DNA from: JAMLHN01 sp035708745
Lineage (GTDB): Bacteria > Chloroflexota > Chloroflexia > Thermomicrobiales > UBA6265
Length of the DNA stretch: 64,000 nucleotides
NCBI GenBank assembly: GCA_035708745.1
Contig: DASTFJ010000030.1
Coordinates: forward strand, 1-64,000
Reading direction: 5' to 3'
In this document: positions 1 to 7,423 of the stretch, one piece after another
Position numbering within the stretch: position 1 is the stretch's first letter
Layout of the letters: each line of letters begins with the position of its first letter
Notes under the pieces: model-generated
What the model was told of the DNA's origin: nothing
Seen by the model: only the letters and a program-made list of their open reading frames with translations
The model's database searches: none
Position numbers and translations under genes: made by a program

Positions 1-927
1 CAGGAACGCACCCTCGGCTCGATACTCGGACTCGGCATCGGCGACGCCCTTGGTATGCCCGTCAGCGGTTGGAGCCCGGAGCGCATCGCGGAAACCTATG
101 GCACGATCGATGGGTACCATCCCCTCGTGTTCGCCGACGGCACCGAGCTGAAAGCCGGCGAGTTCACCGATGAAACCGAAATCGCCCTCTGCATCATGGA
201 AACCTATACCTCGGCCAACGGTGAGCTCGATCCCGAGCTCATTCGCGCTCGCATGCAGTTCCTCGCTCGGGACGAATCCCGCCGCTGGATGAGCGCCGAA
301 ACCCTCCGCTCCCTGGATGACGAGAATGAGCCCTGGTATCGCTCCCCGGACGACACCGATCCCGAGGTCGCCATGCGCGGCGTCCCCATCGGCATCATCC
401 ACGCCGCGCCCACGATCGACGAAGCCGCCCTCTACCGCGATATCGAAACCGTCGTCGGACTGACCCATTCCAGCCGCGTCGCGGTCGATCAGGCCGCGCT
501 GGTCGCCATCGCTGTTGCCCGTGTGCTCTCCGGCGCCGACGACCAAACCACCCTGCTGCCATCGCTCATTGCCATGGCGCCTTCCGACACCCTGCGCGCC
601 GCCCTCGAATCCGGTCGTGCAGATCAGGAGTCGGAGACGAGCAACCCTGCCGTCGATGTCATTCGCACCGGGATCGGAGCGTTTGCCCGTGCGCAACGTT
701 TCGAAGACGCGGTCTTCACTGCCGCATCCGCCGGCGGAGCAACCGATGCCCGGGCCGCCCTGGCTGGCGCCCTCGCGGGCGCCCACTTCGGCGCCGGCGG
801 CATCCCGCAAACCCTCATCGACGAGCTCGAGGGTCGTATTTATCTCACGCTCGCCGCGCCCTGGTTCTATCGAACGATCCAGCTTATGACGGGTCGCGGT
901 CTCACCCTCGGCGCCAACGGCAGTTAG
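1..927 (+). CDS. ADP-ribosylglycohydrolase family protein, 5'-truncated by window edge
   Basis: The reading frame is open from base 1, so the true start lies outside the window; about 308 residues are visible. The family removes ADP-ribose from proteins or small molecules using a binuclear Mg2+ site. The N-terminal GLGIGDALGMP segment and the metal-site motif FTDETEIAL match the family's GDALG and TDDT motifs. The second metal motif, usually GGDTDT, reads GGATDA near the C-terminus, so one Asp ligand appears to be Ala, and catalytic competence is uncertain. The TAG stop (925-927) lies inside the CIRCE operator of dnaJ. Confidence 0.82.
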   Translation, partial: QERTLGSILGLGIGDALGMPVSGWSPERIAETYGTIDGYHPLVFADGTELKAGEFTDETEIALCIMETYTSANGELDPELIRARMQFLARDESRRWMSAETLRSLDDENEPWYRSPDDTDPEVAMRGVPIGIIHAAPTIDEAALYRDIETVVGLTHSSRVAVDQAALVAIAVARVLSGADDQTTLLPSLIAMAPSDTLRAALESGRADQESETSNPAVDVIRTGIGAFARAQRFEDAVFTAASAGGATDARAALAGALAGAHFGAGGIPQTLIDELEGRIYLTLAAPWFYRTIQLMTGRGLTLGANGS

Positions 928-950
928 CACTCTGGATTCGAGAGTGCTAG
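924..950. promoter_or_regulatory. CIRCE element (HrcA operator)
   Basis: TTAGCACTC, a 9-base spacer, then GAGTGCTAG. This is the canonical CIRCE inverted repeat with one terminal mismatch. HrcA binds CIRCE and represses chaperone genes until heat shock. Its left arm contains the stop codon of the upstream gene, and it ends 5 bases before the -35 of the dnaJ promoter. Confidence 0.93.
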
Positions 951-955
951 ACTCC

Positions 956-984
956 TTGGCTGGGAGGGGCCCGCCGCCTATACT
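956..984 (+). promoter_or_regulatory. sigma-A-type promoter for dnaJ
   Basis: TTGGCT (956-961), a 17-base spacer and TATACT (979-984), directly after the CIRCE element and about 95 bases before the dnaJ ATG. Spacing and position fit an HrcA-repressible housekeeping promoter. Confidence 0.75.
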
Positions 985-1079
985 TCCGCCAGCTTGGGGA
1001 ACCTTGTCGTTTTCGACCGTCCCTGCATCAGGTCCCCGGCGATCGACCTTCGCCGACTCGACACGAAAATACGCAATTC

Positions 1080-2204
1080 ATGGCGCAAAAACGCGACTAT
1101 TACGAAGTTCTGGGCGTCGCTCGCACCGCCTCTGATGACGATCTGCGCAAGGCGTATCGCCGCCTCGCGCGAAAATTTCATCCAGATGTGAACCGCAATG
1201 ACGGCGCGGAAGAGCAGTTCAAGGAAGTCAACGAGGCCTACGAATGCCTCTCGGACCCAAACCGCCGGGCGGCCTATGACCGCTATGGTCACGCCGCCAG
1301 CAACGGTGGCGGGGCAGGCAACCCGTTCGACTTCGGCAATTCCACCTTCACGGACATCTTCGAAACTTTTTTCGGCGGGGCGACGCAGGGGCGTCGCCGG
1401 ACCGTCAACAATCGGGGGCAGGATCTCCAGGTAACGGTGGAGATCGACTTCGAGGAAGCCGTCTTTGGCGCCGAGAAGGAAGTCGAGCTGACCCGTTTGG
1501 AGACCTGCGAAGGCTGCAACGGCACGCGCATGAAAGATGGCAAGCAGCCACCAAGATGCGAGACCTGTGGCGGAACCGGTGAGGTTCGCCGCGTGCAGCA
1601 AACCATTCTCGGCCAGTTCATGAGCTCGGCCCCCTGTTCGGCCTGCAATGGCGAGGGCGTCCAAATCACCGATCCCTGTCCGCGCTGCCGCGGCAAGGGC
1701 CGGGTCACCTTCGCCCGCCGCATCTCCGTCACCATTCCGCCGGGCATCGACGAAACCGCCACCCTCCGCCTCAGCGGTCAGGGCGAGGCCGGCCCATCCG
1801 GGGGGCAACCGGGCAATCTCTTCGTCAAGGTGCGCATCAAACCGCATCAGTACTTCGCCCGGCAGGGCAAGACCATCCAGCTGCAAGTCGGCGTCAATAT
1901 CGCCCAGGCGATCCTCGGCGATGAGATCGAGCTGGAAACCGTCGACGGACCGGTGGCGTTCAAGCTTCCGTCGGCCACCCAATCCGGTCAGCAATTCCGG
2001 CTAAAGGGCAAAGGCGTTCCTGACATGCATGGTGGTGATCGTGGCGACCAGATCGTCACCGTCCACGTCATCATCCCGAAGGAGCTCACTGCCGAGCAAC
2101 GCGACCTCGTCGAGCGCTTCGGCCAAACCCTGGGCAGTGAGCTCGCGCCTCAACCGACCCATCGCGGCTTCTTCGACAAGGTCAAGGACGCCCTCGGAGT
2201 TTGA
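1080..2204 (+). CDS. dnaJ: Chaperone protein DnaJ
   Basis: A 374-residue type I J-protein that stimulates DnaK ATPase and delivers unfolded clients in the cytoplasm. Domains in order: J-domain (1-70, HPD at 34-36), Gly/Phe linker (about 73-102), a zinc domain with four cysteine repeats (CEGC 143, CETC 160, CSAC 186, CPRC 200), and C-terminal substrate-binding domains. The first zinc repeat ends in NGTR rather than the usual GxG. The gene stands alone, with no dnaK, grpE or hrcA next to it, but has its own CIRCE and promoter. Only a weak Shine-Dalgarno precedes the ATG. Confidence 0.97.
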   Translation: MAQKRDYYEVLGVARTASDDDLRKAYRRLARKFHPDVNRNDGAEEQFKEVNEAYECLSDPNRRAAYDRYGHAASNGGGAGNPFDFGNSTFTDIFETFFGGATQGRRRTVNNRGQDLQVTVEIDFEEAVFGAEKEVELTRLETCEGCNGTRMKDGKQPPRCETCGGTGEVRRVQQTILGQFMSSAPCSACNGEGVQITDPCPRCRGKGRVTFARRISVTIPPGIDETATLRLSGQGEAGPSGGQPGNLFVKVRIKPHQYFARQGKTIQLQVGVNIAQAILGDEIELETVDGPVAFKLPSATQSGQQFRLKGKGVPDMHGGDRGDQIVTVHVIIPKELTAEQRDLVERFGQTLGSELAPQPTHRGFFDKVKDALGV

Positions 2205-2268
2205 CGGTTGTTCCGGTCGTAGCCAAGGGCCTCTGTGCCCTCACGTGTCGCAACCATCGGCGACGGTG

Positions 2269-2288
2269 AGCACCGGTCGACCGGTGCT
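2269..2288. repeat. Perfect 20-bp palindrome between dnaJ and tRNA-Gln
   Basis: AGCACCGGTCGACCGGTGCT is fully self-complementary. It could fold as an 8-bp stem with a TCGA loop. No U-tract follows, so it is a weak terminator candidate. TATCAT (2288-2293), a possible -10 for the tRNA gene, abuts its right edge, so an operator role is equally possible. Confidence 0.6.
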
Positions 2289-2339
2289 ATCATTTCAGCC
2301 GCGATTCCAGCCGTTCGAGGGCGGAGCGCAGACACCTAT

Positions 2340-2413
2340 TCGCGGGTGGTGAAAAGGTATCACATGGGTTTTTGGCACCTATATTCCAGGTTCGAATCCT
2401 GGCCCGCGAGCCA
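2340..2413 (+). tRNA. tRNA-Gln(TTG)
   Basis: Folds as a full cloverleaf with acceptor TCGCGGG/CCCGCGA, D stem GTGA/TCAC, anticodon stem TGGGT/ACCTA around loop TTTTGGC, T arm CCAGG-TTCGAAT-CCTGG, discriminator G and encoded CCA. Anticodon TTG plus the T1-A72 pair and G73 are glutamine identity features. It lies 42 bases upstream of the glmU start, so any glmU start inside it is excluded. Confidence 0.95.
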
Positions 2414-2455
2414 AGCCACCGAAACGTGCAGAAACCAAGCGAGTGCGTGCCGCTG

Positions 2456-3868
2456 ATGAGCGCGACCGAACCCAATTCGGCCCTCTCAGTCGTCATCCTG
2501 GCCGCGGGCGCCGGCACCCGCATGAAGTCGGAGCTACCCAAGCCGCTCCATCCGGTCGGTGGGCGGCCGATGTTGGCCCAGGTGCTCGCTGTGGCCCATG
2601 CGATCGAGCCCCGCGATATCACTATCGTCGGCAGCTACGAGCTGGCGCACCACCTCGAAACAGCGAGCTGGGCCGAAGGAGCCGCCATTGCGATCCAGGA
2701 TCCACCTCGGGGCACCGCAGATGCGGTCCGCATTGCGCTCGAGTCCGGAGCGTCCGGCTCAACCGCGCTCGTTCTCTATGCCGACCATCCACTTGTCACC
2801 GATGATGTCCTGACTGATTTGATTGCTGCCTTCGACCCGGCGGCGCATCGTCTGGCTGTCATGACCTGCACGGTCGACGATGCCGCCGGTTACGGACGCA
2901 TCGACCGGGATGAGGCCGGCCGTATTCGTTCGATCGTCGAGAAGGTGGACGACGACCCCGCCCTTCGCACTGGTTCCACCGAGATCAATAGCGGATTCAT
3001 GGCGCTCGATCGAGCTTGGGCCGCCGAAGCGCTCCGGAATTTACCTCCGAACGCTCGTAAGAATGAGTTCTTCCTCACCGATCTCGTTGCCATGGCATCG
3101 GCCGAAAACGCGGAAAGCGTCACCTCTGTTGGGGGCGCCGATCATGTCCTCATCGGCATCAACGACCGCATCGAGTTGGCGGTCGCCGACGCGCATCTCC
3201 GCGCACGCAAGCGTCGCCAGCTGATGCGCGATGGCGTCACGCTTCTTTCACCCCGCAGCAATCTGATCGACCTCGATGTCGAAGTCGGACAGGACACCAC
3301 CATCGGACCTGGTTGCGTTCTCGAGTCCGCCACTCGCATCGGCGCCTGTTGCCGCATCGGACCGCATACCGTCATCCGCGCCAGCACGATCGGCGACCGA
3401 GTGCGGATCGAGTCCTCCACCATCGAGCATTCCACCATCGGGGCCGACTCCGATGTCGGTCCCTATTCGCACCTGCGCGGTGGCACGGACATCGGTGTTG
3501 GAGTCCATATTGGGAACTTTGCCGAGTTGAAGAATGCGACAGTCTCGGAGGGTACCCGCATCGGCCATTTCAGCTATATCGGCGATGCCTCGCTTGGAAC
3601 GAAGGTCAATATCGGCGCCGGTACGATAACCTGCAACTTCGACGGTACTGACAAGCACCGCACGGATATCGGTGACGGCGCATTCATCGGGAGCGACACG
3701 TTGCTCGTCGCGCCGGTTCACGTCGGAGCCGGAGCGCGCACCGGGGCGGGCGCCGTTGTCAATCGAGATGTCGCCGAGGGCGCCACGGTCGTCGGCATGC
3801 CAGCCCGCCAGATCCGGCGTAACGCGCCGGAATCGACCATTCCAGGCGAAAAAGGAGCAGACGAATGA
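2456..3868 (+). CDS. glmU: Bifunctional GlcNAc-1-phosphate uridylyltransferase / glucosamine-1-phosphate acetyltransferase
   Basis: About 470 residues, close to the usual GlmU length. It acetylates GlcN-1-P and then uridylylates GlcNAc-1-P to make UDP-GlcNAc for peptidoglycan. The N-terminal pyrophosphorylase signature LAAGAGTRMKS...PKPLHPVGGRP is at residues 15-40. The C-terminal half is a left-handed beta-helix of hexapeptide repeats ending in the acetyl-CoA-binding region (GAGTITCNFDG, GAGAVV). I placed the start at ATG 2456 because an upstream in-frame ATG lies within the tRNA-Gln gene. The stop overlaps the prs start (ATGA), indicating translational coupling. Confidence 0.95.
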   Translation: MSATEPNSALSVVILAAGAGTRMKSELPKPLHPVGGRPMLAQVLAVAHAIEPRDITIVGSYELAHHLETASWAEGAAIAIQDPPRGTADAVRIALESGASGSTALVLYADHPLVTDDVLTDLIAAFDPAAHRLAVMTCTVDDAAGYGRIDRDEAGRIRSIVEKVDDDPALRTGSTEINSGFMALDRAWAAEALRNLPPNARKNEFFLTDLVAMASAENAESVTSVGGADHVLIGINDRIELAVADAHLRARKRRQLMRDGVTLLSPRSNLIDLDVEVGQDTTIGPGCVLESATRIGACCRIGPHTVIRASTIGDRVRIESSTIEHSTIGADSDVGPYSHLRGGTDIGVGVHIGNFAELKNATVSEGTRIGHFSYIGDASLGTKVNIGAGTITCNFDGTDKHRTDIGDGAFIGSDTLLVAPVHVGAGARTGAGAVVNRDVAEGATVVGMPARQIRRNAPESTIPGEKGADE

Positions 3869-4806
3869 TGGAAGGCCGGATGCAGGTATTTACTGGCACC
3901 TCCCATCCAGCGCTCGTCGAGGACATCATGCGGGAGCTGAATGCGCCGCTCGGCCGCGCCATCGTCAGCACCTGGAAGAATGGCGAAACCCGCGTCAAGC
4001 TCGAAGAAAATGTCCGCGGCTCGGACGTTTTTGTCATTCAGTCACTCTGCGACCCCGTCAATCACAACATTATGGAGCTGCTGCTCATCATCGACGCGCT
4101 GCGCCGCGCTTCGGCCGATCGCATCACGGCGGTGATTCCGTACTTCGGCTATGCCCGGCAGGAAAAGAAAACCACCGGCCGGGAGCCGATTTCGGCTAAG
4201 CTCGTGGCGAATCTGATCGTGACCGCCGGCGCCAACCGCGTGTTGGCCATCGACCTGCATGCTCCCGCCATCGAAGGCTTCTTCGATATTCCGGTCGACC
4301 ATCTGCGGGCCACCCCGCTGCTTGCCCGGCGCTACGTCCGTGAGCATCACGGACCGATCGTCGCGGTCAGTCCCGACGCCGGCGGGGTCACCCGCGCCGA
4401 AGACTTCCGCGCCCGCGTCGGCGGCTCACTCGCCATCATCTCCAAGCAACGACCGGATGCCGACGCCACCGAAGTGATCGAGATGGTCGGCGTTGTCGAG
4501 GGCAAGATCGCGGTGATCATCGACGACATGATCTCCACCGCCAGCACCCTGACCATTGCATCCGATTTGCTGGTCGAACGTGGCGCCGAGAAAGTTCATG
4601 CCGCCGCAACGCACGGGGTCTTCGCCGGAGACGCAATCGAGCGCATCATCGCGTCTTCGATCTCCAAGGTCTATGTCACGGACACGATTCCGCTCCCGGC
4701 GAACGAGCTCGGCGATCGCCTGGAAATCGTCACCGTCGCCCCTCTGCTCGCCGAAGCCATCATGCGCATCCACAAAGACCTCTCCGTCAGCGCCCTGTTC
4801 ACCTAG
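3865..4806 (+). CDS. prs: Ribose-phosphate pyrophosphokinase
   Basis: A 313-residue PRPP synthetase that converts ribose-5-phosphate and ATP to PRPP for nucleotide, His and Trp synthesis. Visible motifs include YFGYARQEKK in the ATP-binding region, the Mg-binding DLHAPAIEGFF stretch, and the PRPP loop VIIDDMISTAST. The ATG overlaps the glmU stop by 4 bases; glmU-prs is a common pairing. An alternative ATG lies 3 bases downstream. Confidence 0.95.
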   Translation: MMEGRMQVFTGTSHPALVEDIMRELNAPLGRAIVSTWKNGETRVKLEENVRGSDVFVIQSLCDPVNHNIMELLLIIDALRRASADRITAVIPYFGYARQEKKTTGREPISAKLVANLIVTAGANRVLAIDLHAPAIEGFFDIPVDHLRATPLLARRYVREHHGPIVAVSPDAGGVTRAEDFRARVGGSLAIISKQRPDADATEVIEMVGVVEGKIAVIIDDMISTASTLTIASDLLVERGAEKVHAAATHGVFAGDAIERIIASSISKVYVTDTIPLPANELGDRLEIVTVAPLLAEAIMRIHKDLSVSALFT

Positions 4807-4807
4807 G

Positions 4808-4838
4808 TGTCATCCTGAGCGAAGCGAAGGATCTCTCC
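4808..4838 (+). repeat. Dispersed intergenic repeat (TGTCATCCTGAGCGAAGCG type)
   Basis: A 31-base element in the prs-birA gap. A diverged inverted copy lies at 53857-53889 and differs at only a few positions. This kind of short dispersed repeat is often seen between bacterial genes and is often mistranslated as a PERSEGS peptide. Function unknown. Confidence 0.7.
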
Positions 4839-4888
4839 AGTCGGAGCCACTCCTAACCAAGCACCGAGTTCACCGCGGATTCACGTAA

Positions 4889-5653
4889 ATGTGCGAACGC
4901 ATCGTTCCCAATCGAAGCCTCGGAACCCCAATCGTCCGCATGGGCACGGTCACCTCCACCATGGACATTGCCCGCACCCTCATTCGTCATGGAGCGAACG
5001 AGGGTGCCACTGTCATCGCTGCGCATCAATCCCAGGGCCGAGGCCGCGCTGGACGAACCTGGGATTCTCCGGCCTCCACCGGCCTCTATTGCTCCATCAT
5101 CCTCCGACCCCACATACCTGCGGCGGATTTCCAGCCTATGTCCATTGCGGTCGGTCTCGCCCTCTGCGACGCACTCGATCCCGGACATCGAAATAACCTT
5201 GAGCTCAAATGGCCCAACGACATCCTCGTTCAAGGCCGAAAGCTCGCCGGCATCCTGATCGCGACCGACCTCTACGGTCCAGTCGTCGAATCGGCCATAC
5301 TCGGCATCGGCATCAATCTTCTCCCGGATCCCGCCCAACCATCGCTCGCCATTTCCCTGGCGGAGCTCTCGAATCGATCTGCCATCCCGGCGTCCGATCT
5401 CTTTCCCGCCATCGCCGCCGCGCTTCGAGCCCGATATTCCGCAATATTGGACGGCAATCCCGAGCGCGCACTCCAGGGCTGGTCCGACCGGCTCGCCTAC
5501 CGCAATCAGCTCGTCACCATCGAAGATGGTCCGCACCGCCTCACCGGCATCCTGCTCGGCATCGACTCAGCAGGCTCCCTCCACCTCCAAACCCCTTCCG
5601 GCCCAAAACTGATCACGTCCGGCGATCTGAACCGCGGTCCCCAACCGTCTTGA
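4889..5653 (+). CDS. birA: Biotin--[acetyl-CoA-carboxylase] ligase
   Basis: A 254-residue biotin protein ligase that activates biotin as biotinyl-AMP and attaches it to carboxylase carrier domains. The key motifs are the biotinyl-AMP loop GRGRAGRTW (about residue 50), KWPNDI (about 110) and GIGINL (about 142). A small C-terminal domain follows. It has no N-terminal helix-turn-helix, so it is a class I, non-repressor ligase. The Shine-Dalgarno is weak; ATG 4940 is an alternative start. Confidence 0.92.
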   Translation: MCERIVPNRSLGTPIVRMGTVTSTMDIARTLIRHGANEGATVIAAHQSQGRGRAGRTWDSPASTGLYCSIILRPHIPAADFQPMSIAVGLALCDALDPGHRNNLELKWPNDILVQGRKLAGILIATDLYGPVVESAILGIGINLLPDPAQPSLAISLAELSNRSAIPASDLFPAIAAALRARYSAILDGNPERALQGWSDRLAYRNQLVTIEDGPHRLTGILLGIDSAGSLHLQTPSGPKLITSGDLNRGPQPS

Positions 5654-5679
5654 CGCAACAAGAACGCATGTGCTACTCT
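5650..5679 (+). promoter_or_regulatory. Promoter of element A with degenerate LexA-like box
   Basis: TTGACG (5650-5655), an 18-base spacer and TACTCT (5674-5679). The spacer holds GAACGCATGTGC, one base off GAAC-N4-GTTC symmetry. The -35 overlaps the end of birA. Spacing and 13 of 18 spacer bases match the promoter at 54082-54111. Confidence 0.55.
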
Positions 5680-5685
5680 ACCAAC

Positions 5686-5844
5686 AAGCGGCACATCGGC
5701 GGACGGACTCTACGAGTCCGCGCCCCAGGTACTCCCACAACAGCTGGTGGTCGAGGACGGGGTGGCGATGCATGACCTGGGCAGTGCATACGTGCCAACC
5801 GCCCGGCAACCACCTGCCGTCACCCAAGGCTCGCGCGCGGACTC
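5686..5844 (+). ncRNA. Putative structured RNA, element A
   Basis: Starts with AAGCGGCACATC, seven bases after the -10, identical to the start of element B (54075-53930). GAGTCCGCGC (5714-5723) can pair with GCGCGGACTC (5835-5844) as a closing stem, or its first seven bases can pair with CGGACTC (5704-5710). Inside, GGGTG (5760-5764) pairs with CACCC (5821-5825), and CTGGGC (5777-5782) with GCCCGG (5801-5806). The 3' end is not marked by a clear terminator. No plausible protein lies here. The boundaries are estimates and the function is unknown. Confidence 0.45.
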
Positions 5845-6187
5845 AATGAAAAAAGAGTGATCGCTCGTCGAGAAATCAGACGCAACAACAAAAACACTGC
5901 GTCCGTCCAGGGCGAAGCCATACCCAGAACCCAGAGCGCAATGGCACGAAACATTGGGCAAATCTATGCAAAGACCGGTTATTTTTTTCAGCGCTATCGA
6001 AATGCCCAGATTTGCCTGGAATTCATCGTCCACGACGGGACTGGATACGAACCGCGGTGCCGGACCCAAATTCCCAATTCCGGCTAGTCGCGCCATTCCT
6101 CCCTCTCCTATACTTCCCGATTGGCAAATGGCGCGTCGAAAATATGAATCGGCGCAGCGGACACCAGTGAAGGGCAAGCGATCGACG
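5845..6187. other. Gene-free stretch before acyl-CoA dehydrogenase
   Basis: No open frame here looks coding. A T7 run at about 5981-5987 could end the element A transcript, but I find no strong GC stem before it. TATACT at 6109-6114 is a possible -10 for the acyl-CoA dehydrogenase gene, without a convincing -35. Confidence 0.4.
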
Positions 6188-7408
6188 ATGGATTTCAGTC
6201 TCACTGAGGAGCAAATACAGGTTCGCGACATGGTGCGCGAGTTCGCCCAGCGTGAGGTCGCGCCCTACATCCGCGAATGGGACGCCAAGGTCGAGTTCCA
6301 CCCCGAGATCCTGACCAAAATGGGCGAGCTCGGTATTCTCGGGCTTCCGATCCCCGAGCAATACGGCGGCCTCGGTCTCGACTATGTCTCCTTCGCTCTC
6401 GCCTGTGACGAGCTCGAATACGTCGACACCTTCCTGCGCGTCATCATGAGCGTGCACGTTGGCCTCAATAGCCTTGCCCTCCTGCAATGGGCCACCGAAG
6501 AGCAAAAACAGCGCTGGCTCGTTCCCCAGGCCGAGGGCACAAAGATCGGCACCTTCGGACTCACCGAGCCAAATGCCGGTTCCGATGCCGGTTCGATCGA
6601 ATCGACCGTGGTTCGCGATGGCGATCACTACATTCTCAACGGCGCCAAAATGTGGATCTCACTGGCCGATGTCGCCGATCACTTTCTCGTCTTCGCGTCC
6701 ATCGACCGCTCGAAAAAGCATCATGGGCTTTGCGCCTTCGTGCTCGAGCGGGGCATGGAAGGCTTCACCACCGGCAGCATCAAGGGCAAGCTCGGCGTCC
6801 GCGCCGGCAACACCGGTGAGCTCGCCTTCAACAATGTCCGCATCCCGGTCGAAAATCGAATCGGCGAGGAAGGCGAGGGCTTCAAGATCGCCATGAGCTG
6901 CATCGATCAGGGCCGCTTCACCGTCGGTTCCGGCGCCGTCGGCCTCACTCGCGCCGCTCTGGACGCCAGTGTCAAATATGCCAACGAGCGCGAAGCCTTT
7001 GGTGAGCCGATCGGCCACTTCCAGCTCGTCAAGCAGATGATCGCCAGGATGGTCGCTGGCTACGAAGCCTCGTATCTATTGACCATGAAAGCGGCGGAGC
7101 TCAAAAATCGCGGAATTCGCAACACGCGTGAAACCTCGATGATGAAGTGGTACGCCTGCGACGTCGCGCTGCAATCGGCCGACGACGCCATCCAGATCCA
7201 CGGCTCCTACGGATTCTCGAACGAATATCCGGTCGAGCGGATGTGGCGCAACGCGCGCGGCGCCGTCATCTACGAAGGCACCCGCGAGGTGCATACTCTG
7301 TTGCAGGCCGATTATGCTCTCGGCTATCGCCAGGACAAGCCGTTGAGTCATCCGCAGCCACCGGCCCAGGGCTTCGAGCTCGAAGAGCTGCTGGCGATGA
7401 CGCGGTAA
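6188..7408 (+). CDS. Acyl-CoA dehydrogenase
   Basis: A 406-residue flavoenzyme that oxidises acyl-CoA to trans-2-enoyl-CoA and passes electrons to ETF. It has the N-terminal helical domain (MDFSLTEEQ start), the FAD/substrate motif TEPNAGSDAGS near residue 125, a GAKMWIS segment, and the C-terminal QIHGSYGFSNEYPVER and IYEGTREVH motifs. I chose ATG 6188 by family alignment; the frame upstream is not conserved-looking. It heads a run with thiolase, hydratase and ETF genes, which fits beta-oxidation. Glutaryl-CoA or short-chain acyl-CoA specificity cannot be told apart here. Confidence 0.93.
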   Translation: MDFSLTEEQIQVRDMVREFAQREVAPYIREWDAKVEFHPEILTKMGELGILGLPIPEQYGGLGLDYVSFALACDELEYVDTFLRVIMSVHVGLNSLALLQWATEEQKQRWLVPQAEGTKIGTFGLTEPNAGSDAGSIESTVVRDGDHYILNGAKMWISLADVADHFLVFASIDRSKKHHGLCAFVLERGMEGFTTGSIKGKLGVRAGNTGELAFNNVRIPVENRIGEEGEGFKIAMSCIDQGRFTVGSGAVGLTRAALDASVKYANEREAFGEPIGHFQLVKQMIARMVAGYEASYLLTMKAAELKNRGIRNTRETSMMKWYACDVALQSADDAIQIHGSYGFSNEYPVERMWRNARGAVIYEGTREVHTLLQADYALGYRQDKPLSHPQPPAQGFELEELLAMTR

Positions 7409-7423
7409 AGAAACGGAGGTCCG

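Noticed and set aside
2269..2293. Intrinsic terminator for dnaJ
   Set aside because: The palindrome has no T-run after it, so it is listed as an inverted repeat only.
2372..2455. Longer glmU N-terminus
   Set aside because: These codons lie in and just after the tRNA-Gln gene and have no family similarity.
5686..5844. Naming element A as 6S RNA, SRP RNA or a riboswitch
   Set aside because: None of the conserved sequence marks of those RNAs are visible, and its relative at 54075-53930 has a different length and a LexA-box promoter.
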